Positions 1-8,573 of a stretch of DNA of 64,000 bases are shown here, piece after piece. Within the stretch, counting starts at the first letter, position 1; every line of letters begins with the position of its first letter. Source of the stretch: Planctomycetota bacterium (lineage in GTDB: Bacteria > Planctomycetota > Phycisphaerae > UBA1845); the NCBI GenBank assembly GCA_030616775.1, contig JAUWWQ010000001.1, positions 1-64,000 of the forward strand, read 5' to 3'. The notes beneath the pieces are model-generated. The model was not told where the DNA came from, did no database searches, and saw nothing but the letters and a program-made list of their open reading frames with translations. The position numbers were made by a program, and so were the translations under genes.

Positions 1-2
1 CA

Positions 3-92
3 AGCGGCAAGCTCACGCTGACCATCAGCGGAGCCGGCATGGTGAAAGAGAAACTGCTCGACATGCTCGACCGCCTACGACCGGCCGCGTGA
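3..92 (+). CDS. C-terminal tail of a gene cut by the window edge
   Basis: An open frame runs from the left edge to a TGA at 90-92 and gives 29 residues, starting SGKLTLTISGAGMVKEKL and ending in a short amphipathic helix (LLDMLDRLRPAA). The beta-strand then helix pattern is that of a protein C-terminus, loosely like a ParB dimerisation tail, but 29 residues cannot identify a family. Frame 2 is also open across this stretch, so the call rests on the protein-like composition. Confidence 0.4.
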   Translation, partial: SGKLTLTISGAGMVKEKLLDMLDRLRPAA

Positions 93-641
93 AGAACCCC
101 GACGAGATTTATGCAACGTTGGGGTTCCCCCTTGCTGCACGCGGTATGGAGAGCCCCTCGAAGTATTAGAATCGGATGTATGCCGCCTTCTGCCTTTCTT
201 GCACAAGTGCTGTCCGCCTCCTGATGTTCATCACCGTAAGCCCGGAATTCACCATCTGCTCCACGAGCGTGTGACCGAGGAGTCAAGAGCGCCACGCATG
301 CAATACTCGCTGGGCACGGCCACTCTGGCAATTCCCGTCCCACTCACCCCACCTGGCTTGACTATGTCAAGCCGGGCGGCGCCCAACCCGTTGGCCGTCG
401 GTTGCGCACACGAAGTTGTTGCAAGGGACCCGGTTCCTACCTCGACTTGCCCGGGTACAGGTGAGAAAGTGCCCCAGCCGGCTTGCTCCGCATGTCCGAA
501 ACCCGCCTCACGCTCCGGAGGTTCACCGGCCGTCCATGCCCCCACGGCGAACCCGATCGAGCTGATCTCGCAGAAGTTCTGCGTCACAACCACGCCTCTT
601 GGCCGCAAGTGCTTCGAAGCGGACAGCCGATATCCTGTGTA
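93..641. other. Intergenic, no convincing gene
   Basis: About 550 bases. Open frames exist on both strands but their translations are rich in Pro, Arg, His and Cys with no domain signature, typical of antisense or non-coding frames in high-GC DNA. The frame of the following HEAT gene stays open upstream to a TTG at 483 and an ATG at 492, but that extension does not look like HEAT sequence. No clear promoter or terminator was seen. Confidence 0.5.
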
Positions 642-2525
642 ATGGCTTCCCAACCCTTACCAGCGGCGTTTGCGTACCTAGTGGACGAGAACAACCTGGC
701 TGTCGATGCGGCGCTCGTGGAGGTACTGCCGCATTTGGAACCCTTCGTCCAGGCCGCCGCCCTGGAAATCCTTCTTGAACGAGACCATCCGCCCAGTTTG
801 GCGGCTGTTGTGGGCCGGTTTAACGACCACAATGATGTGCTCCAACGGCTGATCTGCGCCCGTGCCGGCGAGCTGTCCGCTGGTGTGCGTCTCGCCATGG
901 CGTCGTCGACACTTCAAGAGCGAGCCAGCGCGATCGAAATGATCGTACGTAGTGATACCGGCCAGTTAGCGTATCTGCTGGCTGACGCGGTGCGGTCACG
1001 CTGTCGCCGCACGCGTGAGCTGGCGGCTGCGGGGTTCCACCGGATGACCGCACGTTTGGTGCATCGTCTGGAGACTGATCCGACCGCCGAGGAGATTGCC
1101 GATCTGGACGTTCGGGCGAACTGCCTGGCGGAGGCGCTGGCGACGGCCGTGCAGCGCTGGGAGATTCATTTTCAGCCCAAGGTGCTCGAAGCCGCGCTGT
1201 GGCTGGGCGATCGAGTCGAGCCGGCCATCAAAAACAAGCTTCGAGGGCGGCGTACTAAGATCGCCCGCATACTCAACGACATGCTGGAGGGGACTACGGA
1301 TCCCAGGCTGGCCGGGTTCCTTCTCCGGGCGCTTGCGGTCCCCGAGTTGCGACAGGCGGCGGCACGCGCGATCAGCCGTGCTCGTGAAGGGACGTTTCTT
1401 CGTGCGATCTTTATGGAAAGCTGGTTGCTCGCCGATGCCGGAATCGAGCGGGGCTGTCGGTGGATTCACGATGATCAGTGGCTTCAGCAGGCGGTCAACG
1501 TCTTGTTTGAATTGGATGGGTCCGCCCTGGGCGGCGCCATTCGCTTCCTCGCCGCAGTTGGTGGGCCGCATCAGCGAAAGATCGAGTTCTTCCGCAAACT
1601 GATAGGAGCCGGGCACGCTGAGATCCGACGGGCTGCGGTATGGCACCTTGTTCACGACAGGAGCGAAGTGGCGACCAATCTGCTTAACATCGTTGCGATG
1701 CGTCCGACAGACAGTATCGCCCGGATGGCGGCGCGTGAGGTGCGGCATCGGCGGTCCGGTGCCGGCTTCACCGTCGGCACACACCGGTCGGCACCGGAGT
1801 CGATCAGCGAATCAACGCTCCACGACGTGTTCGATCGGTACTGGAATCAATTCGATGATTTCAGCCCGGAGGAGCGTTTGGAAGCAGGCAACGCCATCGG
1901 TCCCTATGTGCCTGACCTTGGCATACTGCTGCGTGGGAAGCTGGCATCCGGCGAGCCGCTGGATCGGGCCCGGGCCCTGCGAACCGTGTCCAGCCTTGGC
2001 CTGCTAACCGAGCTGGAGGAGTCAGTCCGACGCCTGGCCCACGACCCGGATCCGATCGTGCGCAGTCTGGCCGTCAGTATGCTCGCGGAGCTTCCCGGTC
2101 CAACAACGGAGCGCGTTCTTCGCGCTGCCGTCAATGATCCCGATGAACGTGTTCAGGCAAACGCCATTGAAGCCTTGGACCGGCTCGATGTCGAGGATCG
2201 CGTCGTTTGCACTGAACCCAGGCTGAGTTCTCCCGACAATCGCGTTCGTGCCAACGCCGTCAAGTCGTTGCTCCGCATGGAGCTGCGTCGGGCCGGTGAG
2301 GTCCTGCTCGACATGCTCGAAGATCCCTCGCCGGCCTACCGGCTTAGCGCTCTTTGGGTGATTGAGCGGATGCAATCGCAGACGGCGCTCAACCGTGTGG
2401 GCGATATGAGTCGCAGCGACTCCGACGAGCGAGTCCGCAGGCTGGCGAAGCGTGTCCGCGATGTCATAGCTCCCGAACGCACAACCCATTTACCGTCTTT
2501 TGAGGCCGCATCGAAAGAGGCTTAG
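642..2525 (+). CDS. HEAT-repeat protein
   Basis: This 627-residue protein is almost entirely paired amphipathic helices of about 30 residues, with repeated D-P-D/E-x-x-V-R/Q-x-x-A signatures in the C-terminal half (DPDPIVRSLAVSMLAEL, DPDERVQANAIEALDRL, SPDNRVRANAVKSLLRM, PSPAYRLSALWVIERM). These are HEAT/PBS-lyase-type repeats, which form protein-binding solenoids; no catalytic motif is visible. No signal peptide is visible with the ATG at 642; starts at 483 or 492 are open but add unconvincing sequence, and no start has a good ribosome-binding site. The next gene follows after 25 bases, so the two are probably co-transcribed. A scaffold role is inferred; the partner is unknown. Confidence 0.75.
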   Translation: MASQPLPAAFAYLVDENNLAVDAALVEVLPHLEPFVQAAALEILLERDHPPSLAAVVGRFNDHNDVLQRLICARAGELSAGVRLAMASSTLQERASAIEMIVRSDTGQLAYLLADAVRSRCRRTRELAAAGFHRMTARLVHRLETDPTAEEIADLDVRANCLAEALATAVQRWEIHFQPKVLEAALWLGDRVEPAIKNKLRGRRTKIARILNDMLEGTTDPRLAGFLLRALAVPELRQAAARAISRAREGTFLRAIFMESWLLADAGIERGCRWIHDDQWLQQAVNVLFELDGSALGGAIRFLAAVGGPHQRKIEFFRKLIGAGHAEIRRAAVWHLVHDRSEVATNLLNIVAMRPTDSIARMAAREVRHRRSGAGFTVGTHRSAPESISESTLHDVFDRYWNQFDDFSPEERLEAGNAIGPYVPDLGILLRGKLASGEPLDRARALRTVSSLGLLTELEESVRRLAHDPDPIVRSLAVSMLAELPGPTTERVLRAAVNDPDERVQANAIEALDRLDVEDRVVCTEPRLSSPDNRVRANAVKSLLRMELRRAGEVLLDMLEDPSPAYRLSALWVIERMQSQTALNRVGDMSRSDSDERVRRLAKRVRDVIAPERTTHLPSFEAASKEA

Positions 2526-2550
2526 GCTTACGCGTGAGAGGAATCACCTG

Positions 2551-2988
2551 ATGACGGTTTTATTGGCGATGCCGGCCCAGTTGACTGAGATCCAACGCGC
2601 GGTCCGCGATCGTTTTCAAGAGGGCGGTTCCTTCACAGCCGTAATGCTCGTGCTGTTGGGAGTCGCAGGTGTGGTGCTGGCTGCATACTATCTCACGCTG
2701 CGACAGCGGAGAGCAAACGAAAACGCGCGGCACGCGTCCCCCGAGCGATTGTTCCGGGACCTTATGGGCAAGTTGGATTTGACTTCGCATCAACGTCAGA
2801 TTCTTGACACATTGGTGAGTGATCTACGTATCAAGCACCCGACGGTGATTCTCCTTAGCCCCGAGCTCTTTGACCGTTACCTCGGCGAATGGCAGGTCCG
2901 GCAGCACCGAACGACCAGCGATGAGGATGAGCAGATGAATCCGCGGATAACCGCGCGGATTCGCAGGGCGCTGTTCCCGAATGTCTAG
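2551..2988 (+). CDS. Small single-pass membrane protein, unknown function
   Basis: A 145-residue protein with one strong membrane helix (about residues 32-51, VMLVLLGVAGVVLAAYYLTL), a basic stretch right after it, and a cytoplasmic domain of about 90 residues (LFRDLMGKLDLTSHQRQIL ... HPTVILLSPELFDRYL). The ATG at 2551 was chosen because GAGAGGAA lies 8-17 bases upstream; an earlier in-frame ATG at 2500 overlaps the end of the HEAT gene and adds only basic sequence. It probably shares an operon with the HEAT protein. I do not recognise the family. Confidence 0.65.
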   Translation: MTVLLAMPAQLTEIQRAVRDRFQEGGSFTAVMLVLLGVAGVVLAAYYLTLRQRRANENARHASPERLFRDLMGKLDLTSHQRQILDTLVSDLRIKHPTVILLSPELFDRYLGEWQVRQHRTTSDEDEQMNPRITARIRRALFPNV

Positions 2989-3139
2989 TACGGTCTACTG
3001 GGATTGGCTTGCGAGGGGCCAACGGCCGAGTATTGCCGCGGGATTGACCTGTTGCGTCGTTTCCCGCTCGGCCGCGGTGGCGGTCGCCTCCGTGCTTGCG
3101 CTCACCGCTTGGCCAAGCGAGCCGTTTGGAATCGTCTAG
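2981..3139 (+). CDS. Possible 52-residue membrane peptide, overlapping start
   Basis: A short frame begins with an ATG that overlaps the previous stop (ATGTCTAG), a layout that allows translational coupling. It encodes 52 residues with a hydrophobic stretch SRSAAVAVASVLALTAW near the C-terminus and ends inside the left arm of a hairpin. There is no homology I can name. Its reality rests on the coupled start and the terminator-like hairpin at its end. Confidence 0.3.
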   Translation: MSSTVYWDWLARGQRPSIAAGLTCCVVSRSAAVAVASVLALTAWPSEPFGIV

Positions 3140-3157
3140 ACCGCTTTCTGGCGGTCT
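3138..3157 (+). terminator. Hairpin at end of the HEAT operon
   Basis: A perfect 7-bp inverted repeat, AGACCGC / GCGGTCT, with a 6-base loop, starts at the stop codon of the short frame. No T-run follows, so it may be a weak terminator or an RNA 3' stabiliser. Confidence 0.4.
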
Positions 3158-3213
3158 CTCACGTACGTCTATCAGGCAGGATCGCACGGACCGACGCTCT
3201 GGTCAGCCTGCCG

Positions 3214-3420
3214 TCAGTCATCGAACTCACTAAGGAACCATTCACCGAAGGTGACGTCATCATCGCGATGGGCGTCATCGAGCGAATGTGCAACAGCTTC
3301 GAGTTCGGCAACGACGGCCCGGAAGTCCTCCGAGCTGCATGTGGTACCCAGTAGCACCCCCGAAGCAGAAAGGCCGACCGCCGCCTTCAGCAGCCCGGTG
3401 GTGGTGCGTTTCATCCACAT
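3214..3420 (-). CDS. Small secreted lipoprotein, unknown function
   Basis: A 68-residue protein with a basic start, a hydrophobic segment (TGLLKAAVGLSASGVLLGTTC) ending in a lipobox-like Cys, then an acidic region (SSEDFRAVVAELEAVAHSL, DDDVTFGEWFLSEFDD). The pattern fits a short exported planctomycete lipoprotein. The ATG at 3420 has GAGGAA 8 bases upstream; a second ATG two codons later is less well spaced. It lies alone, convergent with the HEAT operon. Function unknown. Confidence 0.6.
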   Translation of the reverse strand: MWMKRTTTGLLKAAVGLSASGVLLGTTCSSEDFRAVVAELEAVAHSLDDAHRDDDVTFGEWFLSEFDD

Positions 3421-3875
3421 TATTGAGATTCCTCGTTGTCAAAGGTACCGAACGTTTTGCTTGCCATTGTGGCCCGTTATCGGGCAGTGTCTGGCTTTCG
3501 CTTCACCGAAACCGGCCAATATTTTATCTATTTTGCCACCGAGCCCGTGGAGATCGCCACTATAGGTTGTTTTTCAGTGTTGGCGTAGAGGTTTGCCGGG
3601 AACCTTGACGTGCCCAGCGTGAGCCTATAGGCTCCGCACTCGGCCCTATGGCCGGAAGTGGGTCAACAGTTGGATAAGCTTCCCGCAGCCCTTGGGGCAA
3701 GCCGATTCGCGCGGGCTGGTCGCCGGTTCGGCTGGTGGGCGTTCTTCCTCGCGGCGTAACGCTCAAGCCTCGGCTGTGGGACCGTGGCCGCGACCCCTTC
3801 ATCGTTCGGTGGCTCTAGCTGCGGCAGTTTGGCAGGTAAAGAGGGTGGTCGGCTGGCGGACCCGCCGGCAGCGAA
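3421..3875. other. Intergenic, with a short palindrome
   Basis: No gene is supported here. It holds the promoter side of the small lipoprotein gene and the region upstream of the tRNA. A perfect 14-base palindrome, GAGCCTATAGGCTC, lies at 3621-3634. Confidence 0.5.
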
Positions 3876-3947
3876 TGCCCGGTGGTGTAAGCGGTAACAC
3901 ACCAGGTTTTGGTCCTGGCGTTCCAGGTTCGAGTCCTGGCCGGGTAA
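3876..3947 (+). tRNA. tRNA-Gln (anticodon TTG)
   Basis: A complete cloverleaf can be folded: acceptor TGCCCGG / CCGGGTA (one G-T pair), a short D arm, anticodon stem CCAGG / CCTGG around loop TTTTGGT, giving anticodon TTG for Gln CAA, a 4-base variable region, and a T arm CCAGG-TTCGAGT-CCTGG. The discriminator base is A at 3947; CCA is not encoded. It sits just upstream of glmU and prs, a placement next to prs that is also seen in other bacteria. Confidence 0.95.
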
Positions 3948-3996
3948 TAGGGGCGCGTTGTCCTGTTCGTAGCGGCGTTTTGATGGTGATGCTGCG

Positions 3997-4971
3997 TTGA
4001 GCGAGGTTGCTGCAATCGTCTTGGCTGCGGGCAAGAGCACCAGGATGAAGAGCGACCGCCCCAAGGTTCTACATGAGATCTGCGGTCGGCCGATGCTCGG
4101 CTATGTGTTAAGTGCATGCCGGTTGGCCGGGGTCGACCGCTTGATCGTGGTCGTCGGACACGGCAAGGAGGAGGTGATCCGGCAGTTTGAAACCGAGCCG
4201 GATATTATCTGGGTCGAACAAACCGAACAAAAGGGAACCGGAGACGCGGTCCTGCGCTGTCGTGATACCTTGCAGGATTTCGCCGGTGGTGTGCTGGTTG
4301 TCGCCGGTGACATGCCCCTGGTTCGACGCTCGACGCTCGCCGGTCTGGCCGAGTCGCGCCAAAACACCGGGGACGCCGTGACGTTGGCCACAATGGTGCT
4401 GGACGACCCATCCGGATACGGGCGGATCGTCCGCGATGCCGAGGGTCGGTTGGAGGCAATCGTCGAAGATCGCGACTGTACCCCCCAGCAACGGGAGATT
4501 CGTGAGGTCAACCCCAGCTATTACTGCTACGACGTGAAACGGCTGTTCGAGGCCCTGGAGCAGGTTCGACCTGCAGTGAAGAAAAACGAGTATTATCTTA
4601 CCGACGTGGTGCGTATTCTCCGCGAGGCCGGGTATGGGGTATCGGCGAGGGTTACTGTGGCACCCGAGGATGCGATGGGCATCAACTCACGATTGAACCT
4701 CGCCACGGTCAGTCGGGTGATGCAGGATCGCATTCAACTCGGGCTGATGAACGAGGGCGTGACCATCGTGGACCCGGATAACACCTGGATCGAGTCGAAC
4801 GTCTCGGTTGGCCGTGAAACGATTGTCTATCCGTTTACAATGATCGGAACGGGTGCGATCATCGGCGAGGGTTGCCGGATTGGCCCCTTCGCCCGGGTGG
4901 GTGCCGGGGAAGTTGTGGAAGACGGATCGGTCGTCGGGCCGACGGCGTGCAGTGGAGTGGCTGCCTTATGA
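3997..4971 (+). CDS. glmU: UDP-GlcNAc pyrophosphorylase, GlmU lacking most of the acetyltransferase domain
   Basis: The N-terminal nucleotidyltransferase fold is clear: LAAGKSTRMKSDRPKVLHEI near residues 9-28 is the GlmU/NTP-transferase signature, followed by EQKGTGDAV (about 80-88) and VAGDMPLV. This domain makes UDP-GlcNAc from UTP and GlcNAc-1-phosphate for peptidoglycan and LPS. Full GlmU is about 450 residues; this one stops at 324 after a few hexapeptide turns (IGTGAIIGEGCRIGPFARVG), so the left-handed beta-helix that acetylates GlcN-1-P is missing. The start is TTG at 3997; no in-frame ATG or GTG precedes it. The stop overlaps the prs start (ATGA). A separate acetyltransferase elsewhere is expected. 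Confidence 0.9.
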   Translation: MSEVAAIVLAAGKSTRMKSDRPKVLHEICGRPMLGYVLSACRLAGVDRLIVVVGHGKEEVIRQFETEPDIIWVEQTEQKGTGDAVLRCRDTLQDFAGGVLVVAGDMPLVRRSTLAGLAESRQNTGDAVTLATMVLDDPSGYGRIVRDAEGRLEAIVEDRDCTPQQREIREVNPSYYCYDVKRLFEALEQVRPAVKKNEYYLTDVVRILREAGYGVSARVTVAPEDAMGINSRLNLATVSRVMQDRIQLGLMNEGVTIVDPDNTWIESNVSVGRETIVYPFTMIGTGAIIGEGCRIGPFARVGAGEVVEDGSVVGPTACSGVAAL

Positions 4972-5948
4972 TGAGTAACGATAGCGAACAACCCGAGGAA
5001 TGGGACTCGGACGGCCTGGTGGTCTTTGGCGGCAGCGCGAGTTCCGAGCTGACCGACGGGATTTGCGATTACCTCAAGGTCCCACGAGGGGAAGCGAGTA
5101 TCGGCCGATTCCCCGATGGAGAGACGCTTGTCAAGGTGGAGGATGACGTCAGGGGAAAGGACTGCTTTGTCGTCCAGTCGACCTGCCCACCGGTCAACGA
5201 TACTGTGATGGAACTGCTGATCTTCATCGATTGTCTGCGCCGGGCGAGCGCCAAGCGCATCACGGCCGTCCTGCCCTACTACGGATATGCCCGTCAGGAT
5301 CGCAAGGCAGAAGGGCGCACGCCGATCACGGCCAAGCTGGTGGCGAACATGTTGGCAACGGCCGGCGCTGACCGCGTGCTGACCATGAACCTGCACGCCG
5401 ACCAGATTCAGGGGTTTTTCGACATTCCGGTCGACCACCTGACCGCCGCCCCCGTTCTTGCCCGCCACTTCAAGGAACGAAATGTGCAGAATCGCGTGCT
5501 GGTGTCCCCGGATGTGGGGAACATCAAGTTCGGAAGTGACTTCGCCTCCCGGTTCGGGAGCGAGCTGGCGGTGATTCATAAGCGGCGCATTGCCGGTGAC
5601 GCGGCGGTGGCCGTGAACATCATCGGCAGCGTGCGAGGTAAGAACGTGATGATGTTCGATGACATGATCACGACGGCCGGTACGGTGTGTGAGGCAACCA
5701 AGCTCGTTCGCGAGCACCAGGCCGCCGGGGTCTACGTAGGTGCCACTCACGGCGTCTTCGCGGGTCCTGCGGTGGAGCGTCTATCCGCGGCCCGGCTTAA
5801 CGAGATCGTAGTGACGGACACCATCCCGATCCGCTCCGAGGTTCGAGAGCGGCTGAGCAACCTGACCGTCTTGTCCGTGGCCGGTTTGATAGGCGAGGCG
5901 ATACGACGCATTCACGAGCACCGGTCGGTCAGCGCCCTGTTCTGTTAA
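4968..5948 (+). CDS. prs: Ribose-phosphate pyrophosphokinase (PRPP synthetase)
   Basis: Makes PRPP from ribose-5-phosphate and ATP for nucleotide, His and Trp synthesis. The 326-residue length is typical. Visible motifs are LPYYGYARQDRKAEGRTPIT (flexible loop and ATP site, about 95-115), NLHADQIQGFFDIPVDHL, and the PRPP-binding loop MMFDDMITTAGTV (about 227-239). Start at the ATG at 4968, which overlaps the glmU stop (ATGATGAG); an ATG one codon later is equally possible. It is followed by rplY and pth, a classic gene order. Confidence 0.96.
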   Translation: MMSNDSEQPEEWDSDGLVVFGGSASSELTDGICDYLKVPRGEASIGRFPDGETLVKVEDDVRGKDCFVVQSTCPPVNDTVMELLIFIDCLRRASAKRITAVLPYYGYARQDRKAEGRTPITAKLVANMLATAGADRVLTMNLHADQIQGFFDIPVDHLTAAPVLARHFKERNVQNRVLVSPDVGNIKFGSDFASRFGSELAVIHKRRIAGDAAVAVNIIGSVRGKNVMMFDDMITTAGTVCEATKLVREHQAAGVYVGATHGVFAGPAVERLSAARLNEIVVTDTIPIRSEVRERLSNLTVLSVAGLIGEAIRRIHEHRSVSALFC

Positions 5949-5973
5949 GTGTTGACAGGAGAACGACGAAGCT

Positions 5974-6630
5974 ATGGAGAATACAACACTCAAGGGTGAA
6001 CCGCGAAGGGCACTTGGGACGCGGGCGGCGCGAAGGCTTCGGGCGACGGGCCGGGTGCCCGCAGTGATCTACGGCCACGATCAACCGCCGGAGGCGGTGT
6101 CGCTTGCGCTTCACGAGGTAGAGCTGGCACTGACCCATGGGGCCCACATTCTGCGGGTGGATGTTGTAGGTAAGACCCGGCAATACCTTATAAAGGACAT
6201 TCAGTATGATTATCTCGACCAGACGCCGATCCACCTTGACCTGGCCCGCGTCGCTCTGGACGAGCGGGTGAAGGTGCGGGTCGGTATTGAGCTGCGCGGC
6301 ATCCCCAAGGGCGTTTCCGAGGGCGGTGTGCTCGATCGGCACATGGCGGACCTTGAAGTGGAATGTCTGGTTACTGATATTCCCGCGACGCTGCACCCCG
6401 TCGTCACCGAGCTGGGCCTGGGTGAGTCGCTGCTGGTGAAGGATTTGGAACTGCCCACGGGTGTAGCGGCTCTCGCCGATCCGGAGGATCGCGTCGCAAC
6501 CGTTAGTGCCTTGATGGTGGCACCAGAGGTGGAGGAAGTCGAGGAAGTGAAAGAGGAGAAGGAGGCCGAGCCCGAGGTCATCGGCCGGGCACGCAAGGAA
6601 GATCAGGCCGCCGGCGCAGGCGAGTCGTAG
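5974..6630 (+). CDS. rplY: Ribosomal protein bL25, Ctc-type, with acidic tail
   Basis: 5S rRNA-binding protein of the large subunit. The N-terminal L25 domain (ALGTRAARRLRATGRVPAVIYG, about residues 10-31, then LALHEVELAL) is followed by the TL5/Ctc beta domain (HLDLARVALDERVKVRV ... LRGIPKGVSEGGVLD). The last 40 residues are strongly acidic (EVEEVEEVKEEKEAEPEV). ATG at 5974 with ACAGGAGAAC upstream. It lies 26 bases after prs and 22 before pth, in one operon. Confidence 0.95.
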   Translation: MENTTLKGEPRRALGTRAARRLRATGRVPAVIYGHDQPPEAVSLALHEVELALTHGAHILRVDVVGKTRQYLIKDIQYDYLDQTPIHLDLARVALDERVKVRVGIELRGIPKGVSEGGVLDRHMADLEVECLVTDIPATLHPVVTELGLGESLLVKDLELPTGVAALADPEDRVATVSALMVAPEVEEVEEVKEEKEAEPEVIGRARKEDQAAGAGES

Positions 6631-6651
6631 GCCTGTTGGGCCCCTGGTACC

Positions 6652-7224
6652 GTGAAACTGATTGTCGGCCTTGGCAACCCCGCCCCGGAGTATGCCGGCA
6701 CCCGGCACAACGTGGGCTTTGATGTGGTGGATGTGCTGACGTCGCGCTGGAGCATCAGCCTTGGCGCAGAAAAATTTCACGGGTGGTTCGGCACGGGTGA
6801 TATCCGCGGGGAGCGCGTCGTCCTGCTCAGACCGACGACGTTTATGAATCGCAGTGGACGGGCGGTGATTGCGGCCGGGCGATTTTACAAGCTGGAGCTG
6901 GATGAGCTGCTGGTGATCAGCGACGACCTGGCGCTTCCGCTGGGTTGGCTTCGAATGAGGCCGGCCGGGTCGGCGGGAGGCCACAAGGGCTTGCAGGACA
7001 TCATCGATCGGCTTAGGACCGATGCCTGGTGCCGGCTGCGGATAGGTATTGGCGGGCCCATAGGAGTATCTACCGACTACGTGCTGAGTCGGTTCGAGCC
7101 GGAAGAGGAGGCTGTAGTGCAACGGGTGCGGCAGCGTGCCGCCGACGCTGTCGAGTGTTGGATTGAAAACGGCGCCGATTTGACCATGACTCGTTTTAAC
7201 GGAGAGGTTCCGCCCGTTCAGTGA
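6652..7224 (+). CDS. pth: Peptidyl-tRNA hydrolase
   Basis: Releases tRNA from dropped-off peptidyl-tRNAs. The 190-residue length is standard. Catalytic elements are present: GLGNPAPEYAGTRHNVGFD with Asn and the catalytic His at about residue 20, MNRSGRAV, SDDLALPLG with the conserved Asp at about 92, and AGSAGGHKGLQDI. The start is GTG at 6652; no upstream in-frame alternative is needed. It is co-directional with rplY and rpsF. Confidence 0.95.
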   Translation: MKLIVGLGNPAPEYAGTRHNVGFDVVDVLTSRWSISLGAEKFHGWFGTGDIRGERVVLLRPTTFMNRSGRAVIAAGRFYKLELDELLVISDDLALPLGWLRMRPAGSAGGHKGLQDIIDRLRTDAWCRLRIGIGGPIGVSTDYVLSRFEPEEEAVVQRVRQRAADAVECWIENGADLTMTRFNGEVPPVQ

Positions 7225-7279
7225 ACCGGCTCAGCGTTGAGCGGGGCCTGGGCGACTCGACCTTCGGAGATAATCGACC

Positions 7280-7771
7280 TTGAACCAGTACGAAGCAATG
7301 TTTCTGTTCGACCCGACGTTCGGGAACTCCTTTGAGAAGTGCGAGGCGGAGATCCGCCGCCTGATGGAGCGGGTGCAAGGCGAGATCATCGTCTGCCGGA
7401 AGTGGGATGACAGACGCCTGGCGTATAGGATCAAAGGGCGGAAGCGGGGTGTCTACGTGCTGGTCTACTTCAAGGCTGGGCCGGACCGGATTCCGGGGCT
7501 GGAACGTGATGCCAAGCTGTCCGAGAACATTCTGCGTCTTCTCGTGCTCCGGGCCGATCGTCTGACGCGTGAGGACATGGAGTCGGTATTCCCCTCCCGG
7601 GGCGAGGAGCCGGCAAAGACCGGTGGTGAACCCGGGAAGGCGCCCGAGCCGGCCGCTGACGCCGGTAAGACGCCGGAAAGCGAAGAGGTGGTCGAGACTA
7701 AATCTGAACCAGTTGCGACGGAAACCGCTGTGGCTGAGCCACCGGCCGACCAGGACGTTGAAATCGAATAA
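7280..7771 (+). CDS. rpsF: Ribosomal protein bS6 with acidic C-terminal extension
   Basis: Small-subunit protein at the platform. Residues 1-100 match S6: YEAMFLFDPTF, a mid-domain KWDDRRLAYRIKGRKRGVYV, and LRLLVLRADRLTRED. Residues 100-163 form an acidic, Pro/Glu/Ala-rich tail not found in ordinary S6 (about 95-135 residues). The start is TTG at 7280 with GGAGAT upstream. The partner gene rpsR (S18), which usually follows ssb or rpsF, is not here. Confidence 0.93.
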   Translation: MNQYEAMFLFDPTFGNSFEKCEAEIRRLMERVQGEIIVCRKWDDRRLAYRIKGRKRGVYVLVYFKAGPDRIPGLERDAKLSENILRLLVLRADRLTREDMESVFPSRGEEPAKTGGEPGKAPEPAADAGKTPESEEVVETKSEPVATETAVAEPPADQDVEIE

Positions 7772-7826
7772 AGACCGGCGGTAGTGACAACGGCGGATAC
7801 AATTCCGCAAATTCAGAGGGCCAATC

Positions 7827-8282
7827 ATGGCAGGCTATAACCGCATCGTGCTGATGGGGAACCTCACTCGAGATCCCCAGCTTAGCTACACCCCCGCGAA
7901 CGTCGCGGTGTGCAAGTTCGGGATCGCGACGAACCGGACATGGAAAGACCGCGACGGCAACTCGCGCGAAGAAGTGTGTTTCGTTGACTGCACGCTCTTC
8001 GGGCGGAGTGGCGAGGTGTTCAACCAATACATGTCGAAGGGCCGACAGGTGCTGGTGGAAGGGCGCCTACGTCTCGACCAATGGACAACGCCCGAGGGTC
8101 AGAAACGCAGCAAGCACGAGGTGTTTGTCGAGAACTTCACCTTTGTCGGTGGACGCGGCGAAGGCAGCGGCCCAGGCACGGAGGCGACCGCGGCTGGTGT
8201 GGCGCCGGCGGTGGTTCCACCTGCGCCGGGGCCTGGTAATGACGAACCGCCGCCTCCCACGGATGACGGGATTCCGTTCTAA
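7827..8282 (+). CDS. ssb: Single-stranded DNA-binding protein
   Basis: OB-fold SSB of 151 residues. MAGYNRIVLMGNLTRDPQLS opens the domain, followed by VCKFGIATNRTWKDRDGN, EEVCFVDCTLFGRSGEVF and KGRQVLVEGRLRLDQW. After about residue 110 comes a Gly/Pro linker ending in the partner-recruiting tip DDGIPF. ATG at 7827. It sits between rpsF and rplI, close to dnaB, fitting a replication/translation operon. Confidence 0.95.
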   Translation: MAGYNRIVLMGNLTRDPQLSYTPANVAVCKFGIATNRTWKDRDGNSREEVCFVDCTLFGRSGEVFNQYMSKGRQVLVEGRLRLDQWTTPEGQKRSKHEVFVENFTFVGGRGEGSGPGTEATAAGVAPAVVPPAPGPGNDEPPPPTDDGIPF

Positions 8283-8475
8283 GGCTTACGCCGGCGGCTT
8301 CCCGGGTCCTGTGTTTTGACGGGCGGGCAAGAAATTTCGCCGTCCTCCGCCTGAATGTGACAGGTGCACTGACAGGCGGACGAGAGGAACGAAAGTCCTT
8401 GCGGGCTGACGATTAAGACGGCTCGAGGAGCTGTGAGGTTTCACGGGCGGGTCGACAAGGCCCGCACCATCCGCT

Positions 8476-8521
8476 AGCCCGCAAAAACCGTTGCGATGCG
8501 GCGGGCTTCCTGATGTATGAT
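8476..8521 (+). promoter_or_regulatory. Hairpin and candidate promoter before rplI
   Basis: The 290-base gap between ssb and rplI contains an inverted repeat AGCCCGC (8476-8482) / GCGGGCT (8501-8507) without a T-run, and a candidate sigma-70 promoter TTGCGA (8491-8496), 19-base spacer, TATGAT (8516-8521). The two overlap, so this may separate two transcription units. No gene is visible in the gap, including no rpsR. Confidence 0.35.
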
Positions 8522-8573
8522 ATGGCTGACCGACCGGCAGTAGGTCGTCGGACAAGGGGTTGAGAACACAAAC

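Noticed and set aside
199-653. Overlapping open frames on both strands upstream of the HEAT gene
   Set aside because: No ribosome-binding site, odd composition, and each is the mirror of the other in high-GC DNA.
996-1784. 262-residue frame on the - strand
   Set aside because: Lies fully inside the HEAT gene, antisense, with no domain signature.
5929-7122. 397-residue frame on the - strand
   Set aside because: Antisense to rplY and pth, which are unmistakable.
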